64,000 nucleotides of DNA from Ignavibacteria bacterium. Lineage in GTDB: Bacteria > Bacteroidota > Ignavibacteria > Kapaibacteriales > UBA2268. The stretch's first letter is position 1; each line of letters starts with the position of its first letter. The position numbers and the translations under genes are program-made. The notes under the pieces are model-generated. The model did no database searches. It saw nothing but the letters and a program-made list of their open reading frames with translations, and was not told the DNA's origin. The stretch covers positions 1 through 64,000 of the forward strand of contig JAERMQ010000015.1 of the NCBI GenBank assembly GCA_016844745.1, given 5' to 3'. Below are positions 9,871 through 20,696 of this stretch, one piece after another.

Positions 9871-9887
9871 TATAAATGTAGAATTAA

Positions 9888-9920
9888 AGATGTCCAACAT
9901 CTGCCAGATGTTGGACATCT
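9888..9920. terminator. Bidirectional hairpin terminator between convergent genes
   Basis: Perfect 15-bp stem AGATGTCCAACATCT-GCC-AGATGTTGGACATCT between a plus- and a minus-strand gene. Confidence 0.7.
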
Positions 9921-9988
9921 AAATCAAACATGAAAAACCTTTAATTTCTGTGAAATGATTGGCGAAAGAGCATTATCAATTAGAAATT

Positions 9989-10216
9989 TCATATTGCAGC
10001 TAATATTGGCAGTTCCCGTTCACGTACAGCTTCCGAAGCAAATACAAGAGCTTCCTTTATATCTTCCAATTCAAGGTCAGGGTAAGCTTTCATAATTTCT
10101 TGGTTTGTCATCCCTTCTGCAACTAAGGTTACGATTGTAGAAACAGGTATTCTTAGGTTACGCAAGCATGGAACTCCTCCCATTTGGTTTATATTAATTG
10201 TTATTCTTTCAAACAT
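9989..10216 (-). CDS. DUF433 domain protein (antitoxin-like)
   Basis: GGVPCLRNLRIPVSTIVTLVAEGMTNQEIMKAYPDLELEDIKEALVFA is typical of DUF433. Confidence 0.85.
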   Translation of the reverse strand: MFERITININQMGGVPCLRNLRIPVSTIVTLVAEGMTNQEIMKAYPDLELEDIKEALVFASEAVRERELPILAAI

Positions 10217-10330
10217 AAAACATCTTAATGTAAATTAAATATTAAATATAATACGTAAAATGATTTATTCTATTTTATTTTTCGATAGTTAATACTGTTT
10301 TACATTGGAGTAATTTTTTTCTATACTATG

Positions 10331-10370
10331 AAAAACCTTCCGAAGGTTTCCCAACCTTCGGAAGGTTCAA
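10331..10370. terminator. Tandem palindrome AACCTTCCGAAGGTT-TCCC-AACCTTCGGAAGGTT
   Basis: Self-complementary elements just past the 3' end of the minus-strand gene. Confidence 0.6.
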
Positions 10371-10445
10371 TCTATCATTAATCTTTGAAATTTTAATTCT
10401 TAATTCTTAATTAGTAATTACTAATTAGTAATTCTTAATTAGTAA

Positions 10446-12542
10446 TTATCTTATTATCACAACAGGCAGCGAAACATACTTCCCACCGCTCCTCAAAACA
10501 AGGCTGTATCTGCCATTTGCGAGATTTGCATTACTTAAAAATGCATCATATTTTCCGGGCGTAAGAACATTATTTTTAAGCACTGATACTTCCTGACCAA
10601 GCATATCGAATAACGATAATCTCACTAACGAAGGGCTATCGCCATTCAGAGAAAAATTAATTGTAGCCTCCCTGTCAATCGGATTTGGCGAGATAGCTAA
10701 TGACAAATCATCTTTCTCAACTGATGCAGCATCTTCCTCAACACCAACGATACCGGATTCGAGCCATTGAATACTATTATAAACTAAAAGGTCACGATAT
10801 TTTTGACTTACAACTACATAAGGGCAAAAACTCATTAATATCAAACGGGATTCCGAAGCCAAAGTACGTACTGCAAATATAGCATCTTCAGCTTTGATTG
10901 GTATTGTATCCGTTCTACTATTGATATTGACATACCTTCCGTCATTCTGGAAATGGAGTAGTGGGAAAGTGTTGGTTTTATCTACAATTTTTAGAACAGG
11001 AAGCAAATAATTAATTAAATTTCCTTCCTTATTAGCTCCAAGAAATTCTGTTATTGGGTCGCCGGGAACCCCTGCTATCCATATCCGCCAGGGAGAATAG
11101 CCAAAACCTTCCATATTCCAGCCAAGGTATTGAACTCCAAAGAAGGGAAGTGCATTATATGTGTTTAAATTACCAACTGCCTGATTCCCGCAAACCAAAA
11201 CGTTAGCGCCATTGTTAATTGCATCGGTTATTGCCTTAGCTTTTGCAGATGTTAACTGACCGGCAGCTCCAATATCCCAAACTAAATTTCGTAAATCATC
11301 AAGGGAATTGGAAACAGTTAGGTAATTATCTCCTGAGATTTCTATATACTCACTCGCCGGTTTCCGTTTCATTATTGATTGATGAATTGAATATTTGGAG
11401 TCGTCATCGGTTACCTGCAGAGTCTTTACGTTTGTTGAAAGCATTGTTATCTGAGGACTGTTGATAACAAGCGAAGAATTTTCAACAAAAGAAATTTGCA
11501 TATAAGCATCCCCGATTCCAGTTGTTGCGCCTGGTGTAAAGTCCAAAGTTATATCTTTATAAGAATTGGCATTTATTACAAAGTTGTTCTTGATACTAAC
11601 TTCTGCTGTCCAATCCGATGGAGTTCTTGGAGTTTTTATAGCTTGAATGGAAACAGTTACAGGTTTACCGGAATTATTTTCAATTGAAAAATCTTTTGAG
11701 GAAGGCATACCTTTCACACCCGGATAGAAATTAGTAGAATTCGCAGAGGTAATCGAATATAACGGCGAAGACTCTATACTTTCAGCCTGTAAAATTTCTT
11801 TGGTTCCGTCATCCTGAACAAATGCAACAATGTTAAAATCGAAATTTATTCCGGGTTTGATATTCCAGTTGAAATTAAATTTTTTTGTTTCATTAGCTTT
11901 TAGTGTTAAAGTAGTGCCATTGAAATCGGGAAGCATAGCACGGGCTAAACATTCGAAATCCTTTTCTCCGTTATTACCGGCGGCGTCGTAATAATGGCTT
12001 TGTTCAACAACAATTATGCGAAGTTTTTTAAGGCTGATAGCAGATGTTGAAGTTACTGCAACTTCAATTTGACCGGTTAATCCGGTATTGATTGCAGTAA
12101 TATCAATTTTGATTGGAGAGGTTGTTGCAAATGAATCGACCTTCATGGTTAGAGCCACAGTGTCGCCAACGGCGCCATAATAATTCGTACCTGTTTTTTC
12201 GGCTACTAATCCATTGACTCTGCCGCATGGAACACCAATTTTATCCATACCATAATAAGTGCTGATGCGGTTTCTCTGCATAGCAGTATCATAAAGGTAC
12301 ATTGGGTCGGTTGCTCCGGGCCACTAAGCATGATAAATGACGGGAATGACAACATCCTTCCTGCTTTCGAGCCAGATTTTGAATCTTGGATTTTGGCTGG
12401 CGCATGGTCCGCAGCTTGCGTTAGTGCCTTCTTCCACAATATATTTTCTGGGAGTTTGGGCAAAAACAGATAATGAAAGAATAAGAATGAGTAGGAAGAA
12501 AATACTAATCTTGCGTAAAAAAGTTTTCATTTTTATCTCCAA
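10446..12542 (-). pseudogene. Omp28-like secreted protein with T9SS C-terminal sorting domain, interrupted by an in-frame TAG
   Basis: ORF 12324-12542 (signal peptide, EEGTNASCGPCASQNPRF) ends VVIPVIYHA-TAG. The same frame continues WPGATDPMYLYDTAMQRN into ORF 10446-12302, which ends in a T9SS-like SPNPIDREATINFSL...NGRYSLVLRSGGK domain. Confidence 0.8.
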
Positions 12543-12647
12543 ACATAAGTGATAAAATGCAATATTATAATACGAATATCAAACTTAATTTATTTTATCT
12601 AAATAAAAAATTATTTTTCATTAACCATTACCATTAACCATTGACAA

Positions 12648-14747
12648 TTATTTACAATATTCCTGCAGTACCTGCCATGCCTCCTGGCAGCCTAATTGAT
12701 AGGAATGATTCAAGTCGAAACAACCCACTTCCTTTTGCCCAAGCCGGTAATTTGCCAAACCCCGCTGGAAATATGCATATTTGGTATCCGGACGCAGTGT
12801 TATAACTTTATTGCAATCCTCGATAGTGCCATGAAAATCATTTTGGTAATATTTCGCAACGGCTCTTTCGTAATAAGCCATAATATATTCCGGCTCGAGT
12901 TTTAATACCGAAGAAAAATCATTAATTGCCTTTGTGAAATTGCCCATATCCATATTAACCATTCCTCGTTCGAAATATGCAGAGGACTTATCATGAGCCA
13001 ACTGAATAGATTTATCCAAATCGGCTAATGCTCCGTTCAGGTTTGCATTTTTGCGTTTAAGGGCAGCACGGTCAATTAACAACTGGATATTATTTGGTTT
13101 TAACTCAATAGCCTTGTCCAAATCAGCGATAGCACCTTTTATATCACCTGTTTTAGCTTTTGCTCCGCTTCTGTTTTCAGCATAAAAATCCGAACTGAGG
13201 AAGCGTTCGACTATCTTGAAACTTTCACCTTTCTGAAGGTTGATAAATTCAGGAATATTTGCGGCTAAATCCACTTCGGAAAAATTATCAAGCAATACAG
13301 GAGGTGAATCATTTCCGTCCTTATCGATATGAGTCAGATAAAGCTGGGTATAAGCGCCGCCTGCCTTAGATGCGAATACCAGCCAGCGTCCGTTTGGCGA
13401 CCAGGAATGCCAGGAATTCATCTCATTGGTATTGCATCTCATCAATCTTGGAGTGCCTCCTTCGGCAGGCATGATGTATAATTTACTATCCGGTTGAAGC
13501 AGCATGAAATCTTTCGATTGAGTGAATACGAGCCAGCGTCCGTCGGGAGAAATTTTCGGGAAGTAATTGCTCATACCATTTTGGGAAGCTCCTTTCAATG
13601 GTTGAGCCTCGCCACCATTGCCGTTATTGAAAGGAATCTTGTATATATCATAAAAGAATCGTTTCCTGCCTTCAATAAAATCTTTTGCTACGGATGTCGG
13701 TAGAATGGGTTTATCACTTTTTTCAATCTCTAGAGTAGTGAAAACTTCCGTTTTTGAAAAGTAGATATATTTACTATCGGGACTCCATGAAGCATTGCTC
13801 TGAACGTATTTAGGATTATCAGCCCCTGGCAATGCCTTAAATATTTTTGATTGGCGGTCATATATCGTCAATATACCTTTAATGGGAAAGAATAGCTGGG
13901 AATAATATGGGTCATTCTTTGAAACGAATATTGAACGGTCTTTAACAGTACTGACAGCATACTTGCCATCCGGTGATACCTGGGAAAGTAAGCCATAAGT
14001 TTTTGTTCCGTCGCCCCGCTTGAAATCCGACCAGGAAATAATATGGTCTATGGAAAGTTCTACTTCGTTTTTGATAGGTGCAATAGCATAGGAGCCCTTG
14101 TCGTTAGCATAGTCAACATCCATACCAATTGTTTTTCCATCTGCAGAAAAAGAATGGCAGTTCGCACAAACTGGAAGATTTGTCAGGGTTGTTTTTGCCC
14201 TATCCCATGAAACATAACCGATTTTCCATTGAATTTTTTCTGTATTATTCAATGCGAAAGTGAAGGGCAGTGGTACCATACGGAAAAATACCGGAGCGCC
14301 GACCTCATCCTTCGAAGTAAGAATTGATACGCTTTCTACAGCTATAGGCTTTGCTGTTTTATCATTCGATACACCTACAATTATAACATTAATTATTTTC
14401 TCTCGTGAAAAGGTTTTGATTTCGTTCCATAGCTTTGTATCCGGCTTCCAGTGCTGTCCGGTTACAATCTCCGAATTTGCTTTTACTTTACCGTCCACTT
14501 CGAACAACAGGATAAATTTTTGCACGATAGTAGAATCTGCCTGCCACCGGAAAGTTGGTGCAACGATATCAGGTGGGAATACAGTGCTGTCCTGAGGGTA
14601 GATTATTTCAACCGAGCCGGTCTTTTTGTTTGTTTTCCAATAATCCAGATATTCATTAATGTTGAAACCGCCGAATAACGGTTTAAAAATAATATATAAC
14701 AGTACCAAAAGCAGGATTACTGCTACGCTAATAATAATTTTCTTCAC
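12648..14747 (-). CDS. Secreted CXXCH + PD40/TolB-like propeller + TPR protein (paralogue 1)
   Basis: LPVCANCHSFSADG (CXXCH); PDGRWLVFTQSKDFMLLQPDSKLY and WSPNGRWLVFASK; C-terminal TPRs (GAIADLDKAIELKPNN). GTG start. Confidence 0.8.
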   Translation of the reverse strand: MKKIIISVAVILLLVLLYIIFKPLFGGFNINEYLDYWKTNKKTGSVEIIYPQDSTVFPPDIVAPTFRWQADSTIVQKFILLFEVDGKVKANSEIVTGQHWKPDTKLWNEIKTFSREKIINVIIVGVSNDKTAKPIAVESVSILTSKDEVGAPVFFRMVPLPFTFALNNTEKIQWKIGYVSWDRAKTTLTNLPVCANCHSFSADGKTIGMDVDYANDKGSYAIAPIKNEVELSIDHIISWSDFKRGDGTKTYGLLSQVSPDGKYAVSTVKDRSIFVSKNDPYYSQLFFPIKGILTIYDRQSKIFKALPGADNPKYVQSNASWSPDSKYIYFSKTEVFTTLEIEKSDKPILPTSVAKDFIEGRKRFFYDIYKIPFNNGNGGEAQPLKGASQNGMSNYFPKISPDGRWLVFTQSKDFMLLQPDSKLYIMPAEGGTPRLMRCNTNEMNSWHSWSPNGRWLVFASKAGGAYTQLYLTHIDKDGNDSPPVLLDNFSEVDLAANIPEFINLQKGESFKIVERFLSSDFYAENRSGAKAKTGDIKGAIADLDKAIELKPNNIQLLIDRAALKRKNANLNGALADLDKSIQLAHDKSSAYFERGMVNMDMGNFTKAINDFSSVLKLEPEYIMAYYERAVAKYYQNDFHGTIEDCNKVITLRPDTKYAYFQRGLANYRLGQKEVGCFDLNHSYQLGCQEAWQVLQEYCK

Positions 14748-16984
14748 TACTTCCCTTTCAAATCTTTACAATATTTTTCTATTTCAGGGTATGCTTCATT
14801 ATACCCTGCCGTATAAGCACGATTTAAATCATAACAAGCCTGCCGCTTATCATTAATTGCCAAGAAAACCATAGCCCTGTAATAATACGCAACAGCGAAA
14901 TCGGGTTTTATTTTTACTGCTTTGGAAAAATCGCTCAATGCGCCTTCAAAATCCTTTATGTTATACTTTGCAGTACCTCTCTCATATAAAGCCTCAGGAT
15001 AGTCTTTCTGAAGTTTTAATGCCCTGTTGAGATAATCTATTGCAAGTTCATTCTTACCATCCTGAACCATAATATATCCAAGTGCGTTGTAGGATTCGAA
15101 ATCTTTAGGGTTGAACAACACCGCAGATTTGAAATCTTCTATTGCTTCCGCTTTTTTACCGATGTCCAGATAAGCAAATCCACGCATGTTGTATAGTTTT
15201 GCCTCGTTATGTTTTAAATGAATTGCTTGGGTTAAATCAATAATAGCAGAATCATACTTTTTCATTTCGAGATAAGTATAGCCGCGGGAACCGAACACCA
15301 TAAAATTGTTTGAATCCAAGGCTGCAGCTTTGTTGAAATCAATGATTGCTCCTGCAAAATCACCCTCTTGTACCTTTCTTACTCCATCCTGGAATGCGAA
15401 ATAATCGCTTTCAAGAAATTTCGGTTTAATCGAATTGAAAGGATTATTTCCGATATTGACGAATTCCGGAAGATTGCATGCCTTGCCTGGATAGCTGAAA
15501 TTCTCAAGCCAGATAGCCGGGGAATCCTGACCGTTTTCATCAATATGGGATAGATAAAGATTAGTAAATGGTCCTCGTCTTTTCGATGAAAACACAAGCC
15601 ATCGGCTATTCGGTGACCATGAATGCCATGAATTCATTTTATTATCCGAATTACAATCTAATTTTCTGGGAAGAGTCGATAGGTCAGCCTGAACAATATA
15701 AAGTCTGCTATCGGGTTGAAGAAGCATGAAATTTTTTGCCTGGCAGTAAACGAGCCATTTCCCGTCGGGAGAAGCCTTAGGGAAATAATTACTCATATCA
15801 TTATTTGAAGCGCCGGGAACAGGAACCGGCTCACCACCTTTTCCTTCATTAAAAGGTATTTTATAAAGGTCAAATTTATGATTACGTCTTCCATAATAAA
15901 AGTCATCGACTAATTTCTGGTATTTGATTGAATCCCTATCGAAAGAAGTAATAAAGCCGCTTTCGTGGCTGGGAATTGCTTTAGCTTTGCAATAATACAA
16001 AAATTTTCCATCTGCGCTCCAGGTTGCATTCGACTGTACATAATTTGTATCGTCTGCACCTGGCAATGCAAAATACTTATCAGTTTCTTTATCGTAAATT
16101 GCGATGATTCCTTTAATCGGAAAAAATAATTGTGAATATGCAGTATCCGGCTGAACAACAAAAAATTCGTTATCCCTCAATGTACTGGCTAAATACCTGC
16201 CGTTGGGTGATATGTTGGTTAAAATCGCATAGGTCTTTTCGTTATTTTGGAATTGACTCCAGCGAATCATTCTATGTAGTACAATGTTTTTTTCAATCTG
16301 TGCTATTCCATAAGCATCTTTATCGCTGTGAGCATCGAGGTCCATACCAATTGTACTGCCGTCAGCAGAAAAAGAATGGCAATTGGCGCATACAGGGAGT
16401 TTTTCCATCACTACTTTAGCGCCTGAATCAGAGGAAACATAACCAAGCCTCCAGCGAAGCATTTCAAGGTGCCTGAGAATAAAACTGAACGGAAGCGGTA
16501 CTTCACGAAAAAAAATAGGTGCACCAACCGAATCTTTTGAAGTCCTGAATTTTACAATTGAGGAAGATACAGGCTTATCGAAACTTTTCAACATTCCATA
16601 AATTGAAACTGTTATTTCATCCTTCATTCCGTTCTTTTTCAGTTTTTCCCAAAGTTCCCGAGCCGGCTTCCAACTGTTTGTATTTGTTATTTGATTAGCT
16701 AATCTTGTGTTTTTCGAATCGGTAACGGCAACAACCCACCAGTCAACATTTTTGCTGCTATCCTCCCATTGAAAAGTAGGGCAGGCAAATTCCGGAGGAT
16801 AAATCGTTCCGTTTTGCGGATTTGTTATATAAATACCCTTTGACAAACTTTTCAAAGACAGTTCGGATACATCGATTGAGGATTGTGTCTGAGAAAAAAT
16901 ACCCTGATTTAGAAGAAATAATAAGAATAAATAAATAAATGAAAATATAATTGTTTTTCTTTTTAAATTTTTGTTAAAACTCAT
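14747..16984 (-). CDS. Secreted CXXCH + PD40/TolB-like propeller + TPR protein (paralogue 2)
   Basis: Same architecture (LPVCANCHSFSADGSTIGMDLD); stop overlaps the downstream paralogue's start by 1 nt. Confidence 0.8.
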   Translation of the reverse strand: MSFNKNLKRKTIIFSFIYLFLLFLLNQGIFSQTQSSIDVSELSLKSLSKGIYITNPQNGTIYPPEFACPTFQWEDSSKNVDWWVVAVTDSKNTRLANQITNTNSWKPARELWEKLKKNGMKDEITVSIYGMLKSFDKPVSSSIVKFRTSKDSVGAPIFFREVPLPFSFILRHLEMLRWRLGYVSSDSGAKVVMEKLPVCANCHSFSADGSTIGMDLDAHSDKDAYGIAQIEKNIVLHRMIRWSQFQNNEKTYAILTNISPNGRYLASTLRDNEFFVVQPDTAYSQLFFPIKGIIAIYDKETDKYFALPGADDTNYVQSNATWSADGKFLYYCKAKAIPSHESGFITSFDRDSIKYQKLVDDFYYGRRNHKFDLYKIPFNEGKGGEPVPVPGASNNDMSNYFPKASPDGKWLVYCQAKNFMLLQPDSRLYIVQADLSTLPRKLDCNSDNKMNSWHSWSPNSRWLVFSSKRRGPFTNLYLSHIDENGQDSPAIWLENFSYPGKACNLPEFVNIGNNPFNSIKPKFLESDYFAFQDGVRKVQEGDFAGAIIDFNKAAALDSNNFMVFGSRGYTYLEMKKYDSAIIDLTQAIHLKHNEAKLYNMRGFAYLDIGKKAEAIEDFKSAVLFNPKDFESYNALGYIMVQDGKNELAIDYLNRALKLQKDYPEALYERGTAKYNIKDFEGALSDFSKAVKIKPDFAVAYYYRAMVFLAINDKRQACYDLNRAYTAGYNEAYPEIEKYCKDLKGK

Positions 16985-16994
16985 AACTTATAAT

Positions 16995-18209
16995 TCATAA
17001 TTTATAATTAGTTACGTAGCCTTCAATCTCAACCAACAAGTCATTTCTGCAAACATCTGCTTTCAAAAATAAGAATTCTTTTACATTGAAAGACATTTTG
17101 CATACTTCCCTAATAATATCTATATACTTTGTGTTTTTAATATACACTCTAATGTAATTAAAAATTGGATTAGAATGAACCTCCAAACCATGTCTATTCA
17201 AATTTTCAGTTGAAATTAGCTTTTTGATATTTTCTATCGTAATTTCTGTTTGCCTGACTTCATTATCAGGTTCCTGAGTAAGCTCTCCCTTGATTGAAGC
17301 AGTTCCTGAAATATAAATTTCGAGAAAATCCTCATTGAGTAATGCCTTTGCCCGCTCGAATTTCGGTGTAGCCGGATTGGCATCGCCTGTTATAGAGTTT
17401 CCTAATAAACTTCTTTCGGAATATTTGTGAGAATCGATTTGCTCAGGATTCCCAATTGGAATAATTTGAATTTTATTATCGGGAATTTTATTTTTTCTCG
17501 CAATGAAATCAATCACAACTCCGCCGCAGTTCATACCTATTCCGGTTGCTGCCGGGTAGCCGTTTGGAAATTTCGATTCGGAATAAAATTTAGAACGTAC
17601 ATCATTGAAAATCTGATAATTTTGATATTCAGTTCCATTTATTGTTGTAAATTCAAGGAGGTTTTCAATGAAATTCCACTGCCGCACTACATCTCCGAAA
17701 GTCATTCCTTCTTCCAGAAGTATCTTTTTCATTGACTCATAAGCTTCAATAGATTGATTATAAACTCCTGATAGAACATCCTTTCCAGTTAATCCTCCAG
17801 CATAAATTTCGATATACTTCTCATTTTCAATTAGAGAATAATGTAAATTATCAATGGATTTGTGTTTGATTATGAAATCTTCCGCAACAAATATTAAGAC
17901 TTCCAAGACAACACAGTAAGTATCGGCGGGTGGTTCCGCAATAATGCCAATTGGTTGTGGAGTTGAAACGTATCTCTTTTGAAACTCGTTAATAATAAAT
18001 TTTTTTTTGGCAGGGAAATCCGATTGTTCGGCAGCTATAAATAAATTCAGTTTCAGTATATTTTCGAACTTTAGTTTTCTTTTTCTTAATGTTGAATTTA
18101 ATCTTTCAAAACAGCTTACTGCCTGTTCTTCAAAGCTGCGGGTTGTTGAGGGATATATAACTATAAATTCTTTAAATAAATTCATTGATTGATTATCAGA
18201 AAAATTCAT
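16995..18209 (-). CDS. Chorismatase-like protein (FkbO/Hyg5/XanB2 type, RidA/YjgF-like fold)
   Basis: VVRQWNFIENLL, GYPAATGIGMNCGGVVIDFIA and YISGTASIKGE...QTEITIENIKKLI resemble chorismatase-type motifs. Overlaps the aroC stop by 4 nt. Confidence 0.65.
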   Translation of the reverse strand: MNFSDNQSMNLFKEFIVIYPSTTRSFEEQAVSCFERLNSTLRKRKLKFENILKLNLFIAAEQSDFPAKKKFIINEFQKRYVSTPQPIGIIAEPPADTYCVVLEVLIFVAEDFIIKHKSIDNLHYSLIENEKYIEIYAGGLTGKDVLSGVYNQSIEAYESMKKILLEEGMTFGDVVRQWNFIENLLEFTTINGTEYQNYQIFNDVRSKFYSESKFPNGYPAATGIGMNCGGVVIDFIARKNKIPDNKIQIIPIGNPEQIDSHKYSERSLLGNSITGDANPATPKFERAKALLNEDFLEIYISGTASIKGELTQEPDNEVRQTEITIENIKKLISTENLNRHGLEVHSNPIFNYIRVYIKNTKYIDIIREVCKMSFNVKEFLFLKADVCRNDLLVEIEGYVTNYKL

Positions 18210-19192
18210 GTATTCTTTAAAGCATTATTTATTAGCATCAAATCAGCTAAAGCAATGGCTAATGCAGCTTCAACAATGACAGGTACACGCAGGGCAATGC
18301 ATGAATCATGTCTTCCTTTTATAATTAAAGTATCCAATTTACCAGTCTTGAAATTATATGTTGTTTGAGGTTTGCCAATGCTCGATGGAGGTCTCACCGC
18401 AACCCTGAACACCAATTCATTACCATTAGTTATTCCACCTGAAATTCCACCGTTATTATTTGTTTTTGTTCTTCCGTTTGAATCTATATAAACATCGTTG
18501 AATTCGCTGCCACGCATATTTACTGCATTAAATCCTGCCCCGAATTCAATTGCTTTTATTCCCGGAATAGCAAAAATCAATTGGCTGATAACCGATTCTG
18601 CTGTATCGAAGAATGGTTCGCCCAATCCGATTGGAACATTTGCTGCCTTACATTCAATCAATCCACCTATAGAATCCTGTTCATCGAGGGCTTTGCTTAC
18701 TTCTGTTTCAATATCTTTGCTGCCGCCTGCATTGATTAATTCTGCTTTTATTGATACAGGACTGATGATTTTTTTTGCGAGAGTGCTGGCTGCAACCAAT
18801 CCAACGGTCATCCTGCCGGAGAAGTGACCTCCTCCGCTTATATCGGAAAATCCTGCATATTTCTTAAAGGCAACAAAATCAGCATGTCCGGGTCTTGGAA
18901 TATCGATAAATTGTGAGTATTCCGTTCTCTTTACATTCTTGTTTGCGAATTTAATAAGTATTGGTGTTCCTGTAGTTTTGTTGTTGTATATACCGCTAAG
19001 TATTTCAGGTTTATCATCTTCGATTCGTGTGGTTGTGCCAATGGCGCCTGGTTTCCTTCTTTGCAAATCTAGGGAAAGTTCTTTTTCAGTTAATCTTATG
19101 CCCGGAGGTACACCGTCGATAACAACACCAACGTAGTTACCATGCGATTCACCGAAAATTTCTATTTTAAATATTCTGCCGAAACTGTTCAT
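18206..19192 (-). CDS. aroC: Chorismate synthase
   Basis: FGESHGNYVGVVIDGVPPGIRL, RRKPGAIGTTTRIEDDKPEILSG, RPGHADFVAFKKY, SGGGHFSGRMT. Confidence 0.97.
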   Translation of the reverse strand: MNSFGRIFKIEIFGESHGNYVGVVIDGVPPGIRLTEKELSLDLQRRKPGAIGTTTRIEDDKPEILSGIYNNKTTGTPILIKFANKNVKRTEYSQFIDIPRPGHADFVAFKKYAGFSDISGGGHFSGRMTVGLVAASTLAKKIISPVSIKAELINAGGSKDIETEVSKALDEQDSIGGLIECKAANVPIGLGEPFFDTAESVISQLIFAIPGIKAIEFGAGFNAVNMRGSEFNDVYIDSNGRTKTNNNGGISGGITNGNELVFRVAVRPPSSIGKPQTTYNFKTGKLDTLIIKGRHDSCIALRVPVIVEAALAIALADLMLINNALKNT

Positions 19193-19275
19193 GATATTTT
19201 TTTAAGTTGTCAATTATAAATTAATCGACAAACTATAATTTAGAATTACTTTTATTCATTTGAGTCATATTAAAA

Positions 19276-19339
19276 TTTTCAATTATTAATTTTCAATTTT
19301 CAATAAATTTTCAATTATTAATTTTCAATTTTCAATAAA
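19276..19339. repeat. Two tandem 32-bp units TTTTCAATTATTAATTTTCAATTTTCAATAAA
   Basis: Exact tandem duplication in the aroA-aroC intergenic region. Confidence 0.9.
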
Positions 19340-19430
19340 TAATTAATAATTATTTCATTAGAAATTGAATGCAAAATTATAAAATTGATAATTGAAAATT
19401 CCTTCCCATTTAAACATCCTTAAACCAAAA

Positions 19431-20696
19431 TTAACAAATAGACTTTTTCAGGACTTTCCAAAATCCCGGATAAGATTTTGAAACACATTCGGAATTTATT
19501 ATTTTAACCGGGCTGTCGCATCCAAGCGCTGCAATACCTAACGCCATTGCTATTCTGTGGTCATTCCAACTATTGACTGTTCCGCCATGCAATTTACCTC
19601 CTGTAATAATCATACAATCATTTTCAGTATCAATTTTAATATTAGCTCCCAATTTTGTTAATTCGGTAGATAACGCTTGTGCCCTGTTGCTTTCTTTGTT
19701 AACAAGCCGTGAGACACCTATTAGAACGCTTGTCCTCTCACAATAACATGCAAGAACGGCAAGAGGCGGAAATAAATCCGGATTGTCGGATAAATTACAA
19801 AAAATTGGATTCAACGACATTTTTTCAACAAATATGTAAGGTCCTTGAATTATAACTAATGCTTTTGTGTTTGCAAGATTATTAATAATATCCCAATCTG
19901 CAAGTTCCGAATCAATATCCAATCCTTTGATTTCCAGTTTACCTGCGATTGCTGCGGCAACCATCAGGAATGATGCGCCGCTCCAATCGCCATCTATACG
20001 AATTATACTCCTCCTGAATTGTTGTTTCTTTTTGATATTAAAGACTTCAAAATTGTTATTTTCAACGGCAATACCTAATTTTGAAAGCACATGTAATGTC
20101 ATTGTTATGTATGGTTTACTTTTTAAATTATTGACATTTATCCGGGTATCTTCATCGTATAACGGCATTGACATTAGTAATCCGGATAATACCTGGGAAC
20201 CTGTGGAACCGTCAATGGTAATTTGATGATTACAAATTTTCCCGGAAATTTCAAATGGCAGATATCCATTATTTGATTTGCATGTATATCCTAACTGGGT
20301 TAATGCCGATTCGAGTTCCGAAAAATTCCTTTTATTTAAAGTTGAATTGCCTGTAACGATTGTTTTTTCATTGTGAAGTGCAGAAATAAAGGAAAAAAGA
20401 TTAACTGTCAAAGCTGATTCACCGCAATCCAGAACAACCGGTCGCTTTTTTCTCTTTATTCCTCCCTTAACCCTTAATTCACGACCTGAAATGGTAAAAT
20501 TTAATCCGAGTGTTTTTGCACAATTAAGAGCTGCTCTTCCATCAAGACAATCTGAATAATCGTATATTAATAATCCTAATCTTGATAGGCATGCTGCTGC
20601 AATTGCGCGAATTGACATACTTTTCGATGATGGAGCTTTTGTTTCACATTTGAAACTGCCGGGATTGATAATTATTGAGCTGATAATTTCCTCCAT
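19431..20696 (-). CDS. aroA: 3-phosphoshikimate 1-carboxyvinyltransferase (EPSP synthase)
   Basis: APSSKSMSIRAIAAA, LDCGESALTVNL, NDHRIAMALGIAALG. Confidence 0.95.
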   Translation of the reverse strand: MEEIISSIIINPGSFKCETKAPSSKSMSIRAIAAACLSRLGLLIYDYSDCLDGRAALNCAKTLGLNFTISGRELRVKGGIKRKKRPVVLDCGESALTVNLFSFISALHNEKTIVTGNSTLNKRNFSELESALTQLGYTCKSNNGYLPFEISGKICNHQITIDGSTGSQVLSGLLMSMPLYDEDTRINVNNLKSKPYITMTLHVLSKLGIAVENNNFEVFNIKKKQQFRRSIIRIDGDWSGASFLMVAAAIAGKLEIKGLDIDSELADWDIINNLANTKALVIIQGPYIFVEKMSLNPIFCNLSDNPDLFPPLAVLACYCERTSVLIGVSRLVNKESNRAQALSTELTKLGANIKIDTENDCMIITGGKLHGGTVNSWNDHRIAMALGIAALGCDSPVKIINSECVSKSYPGFWKVLKKSIC

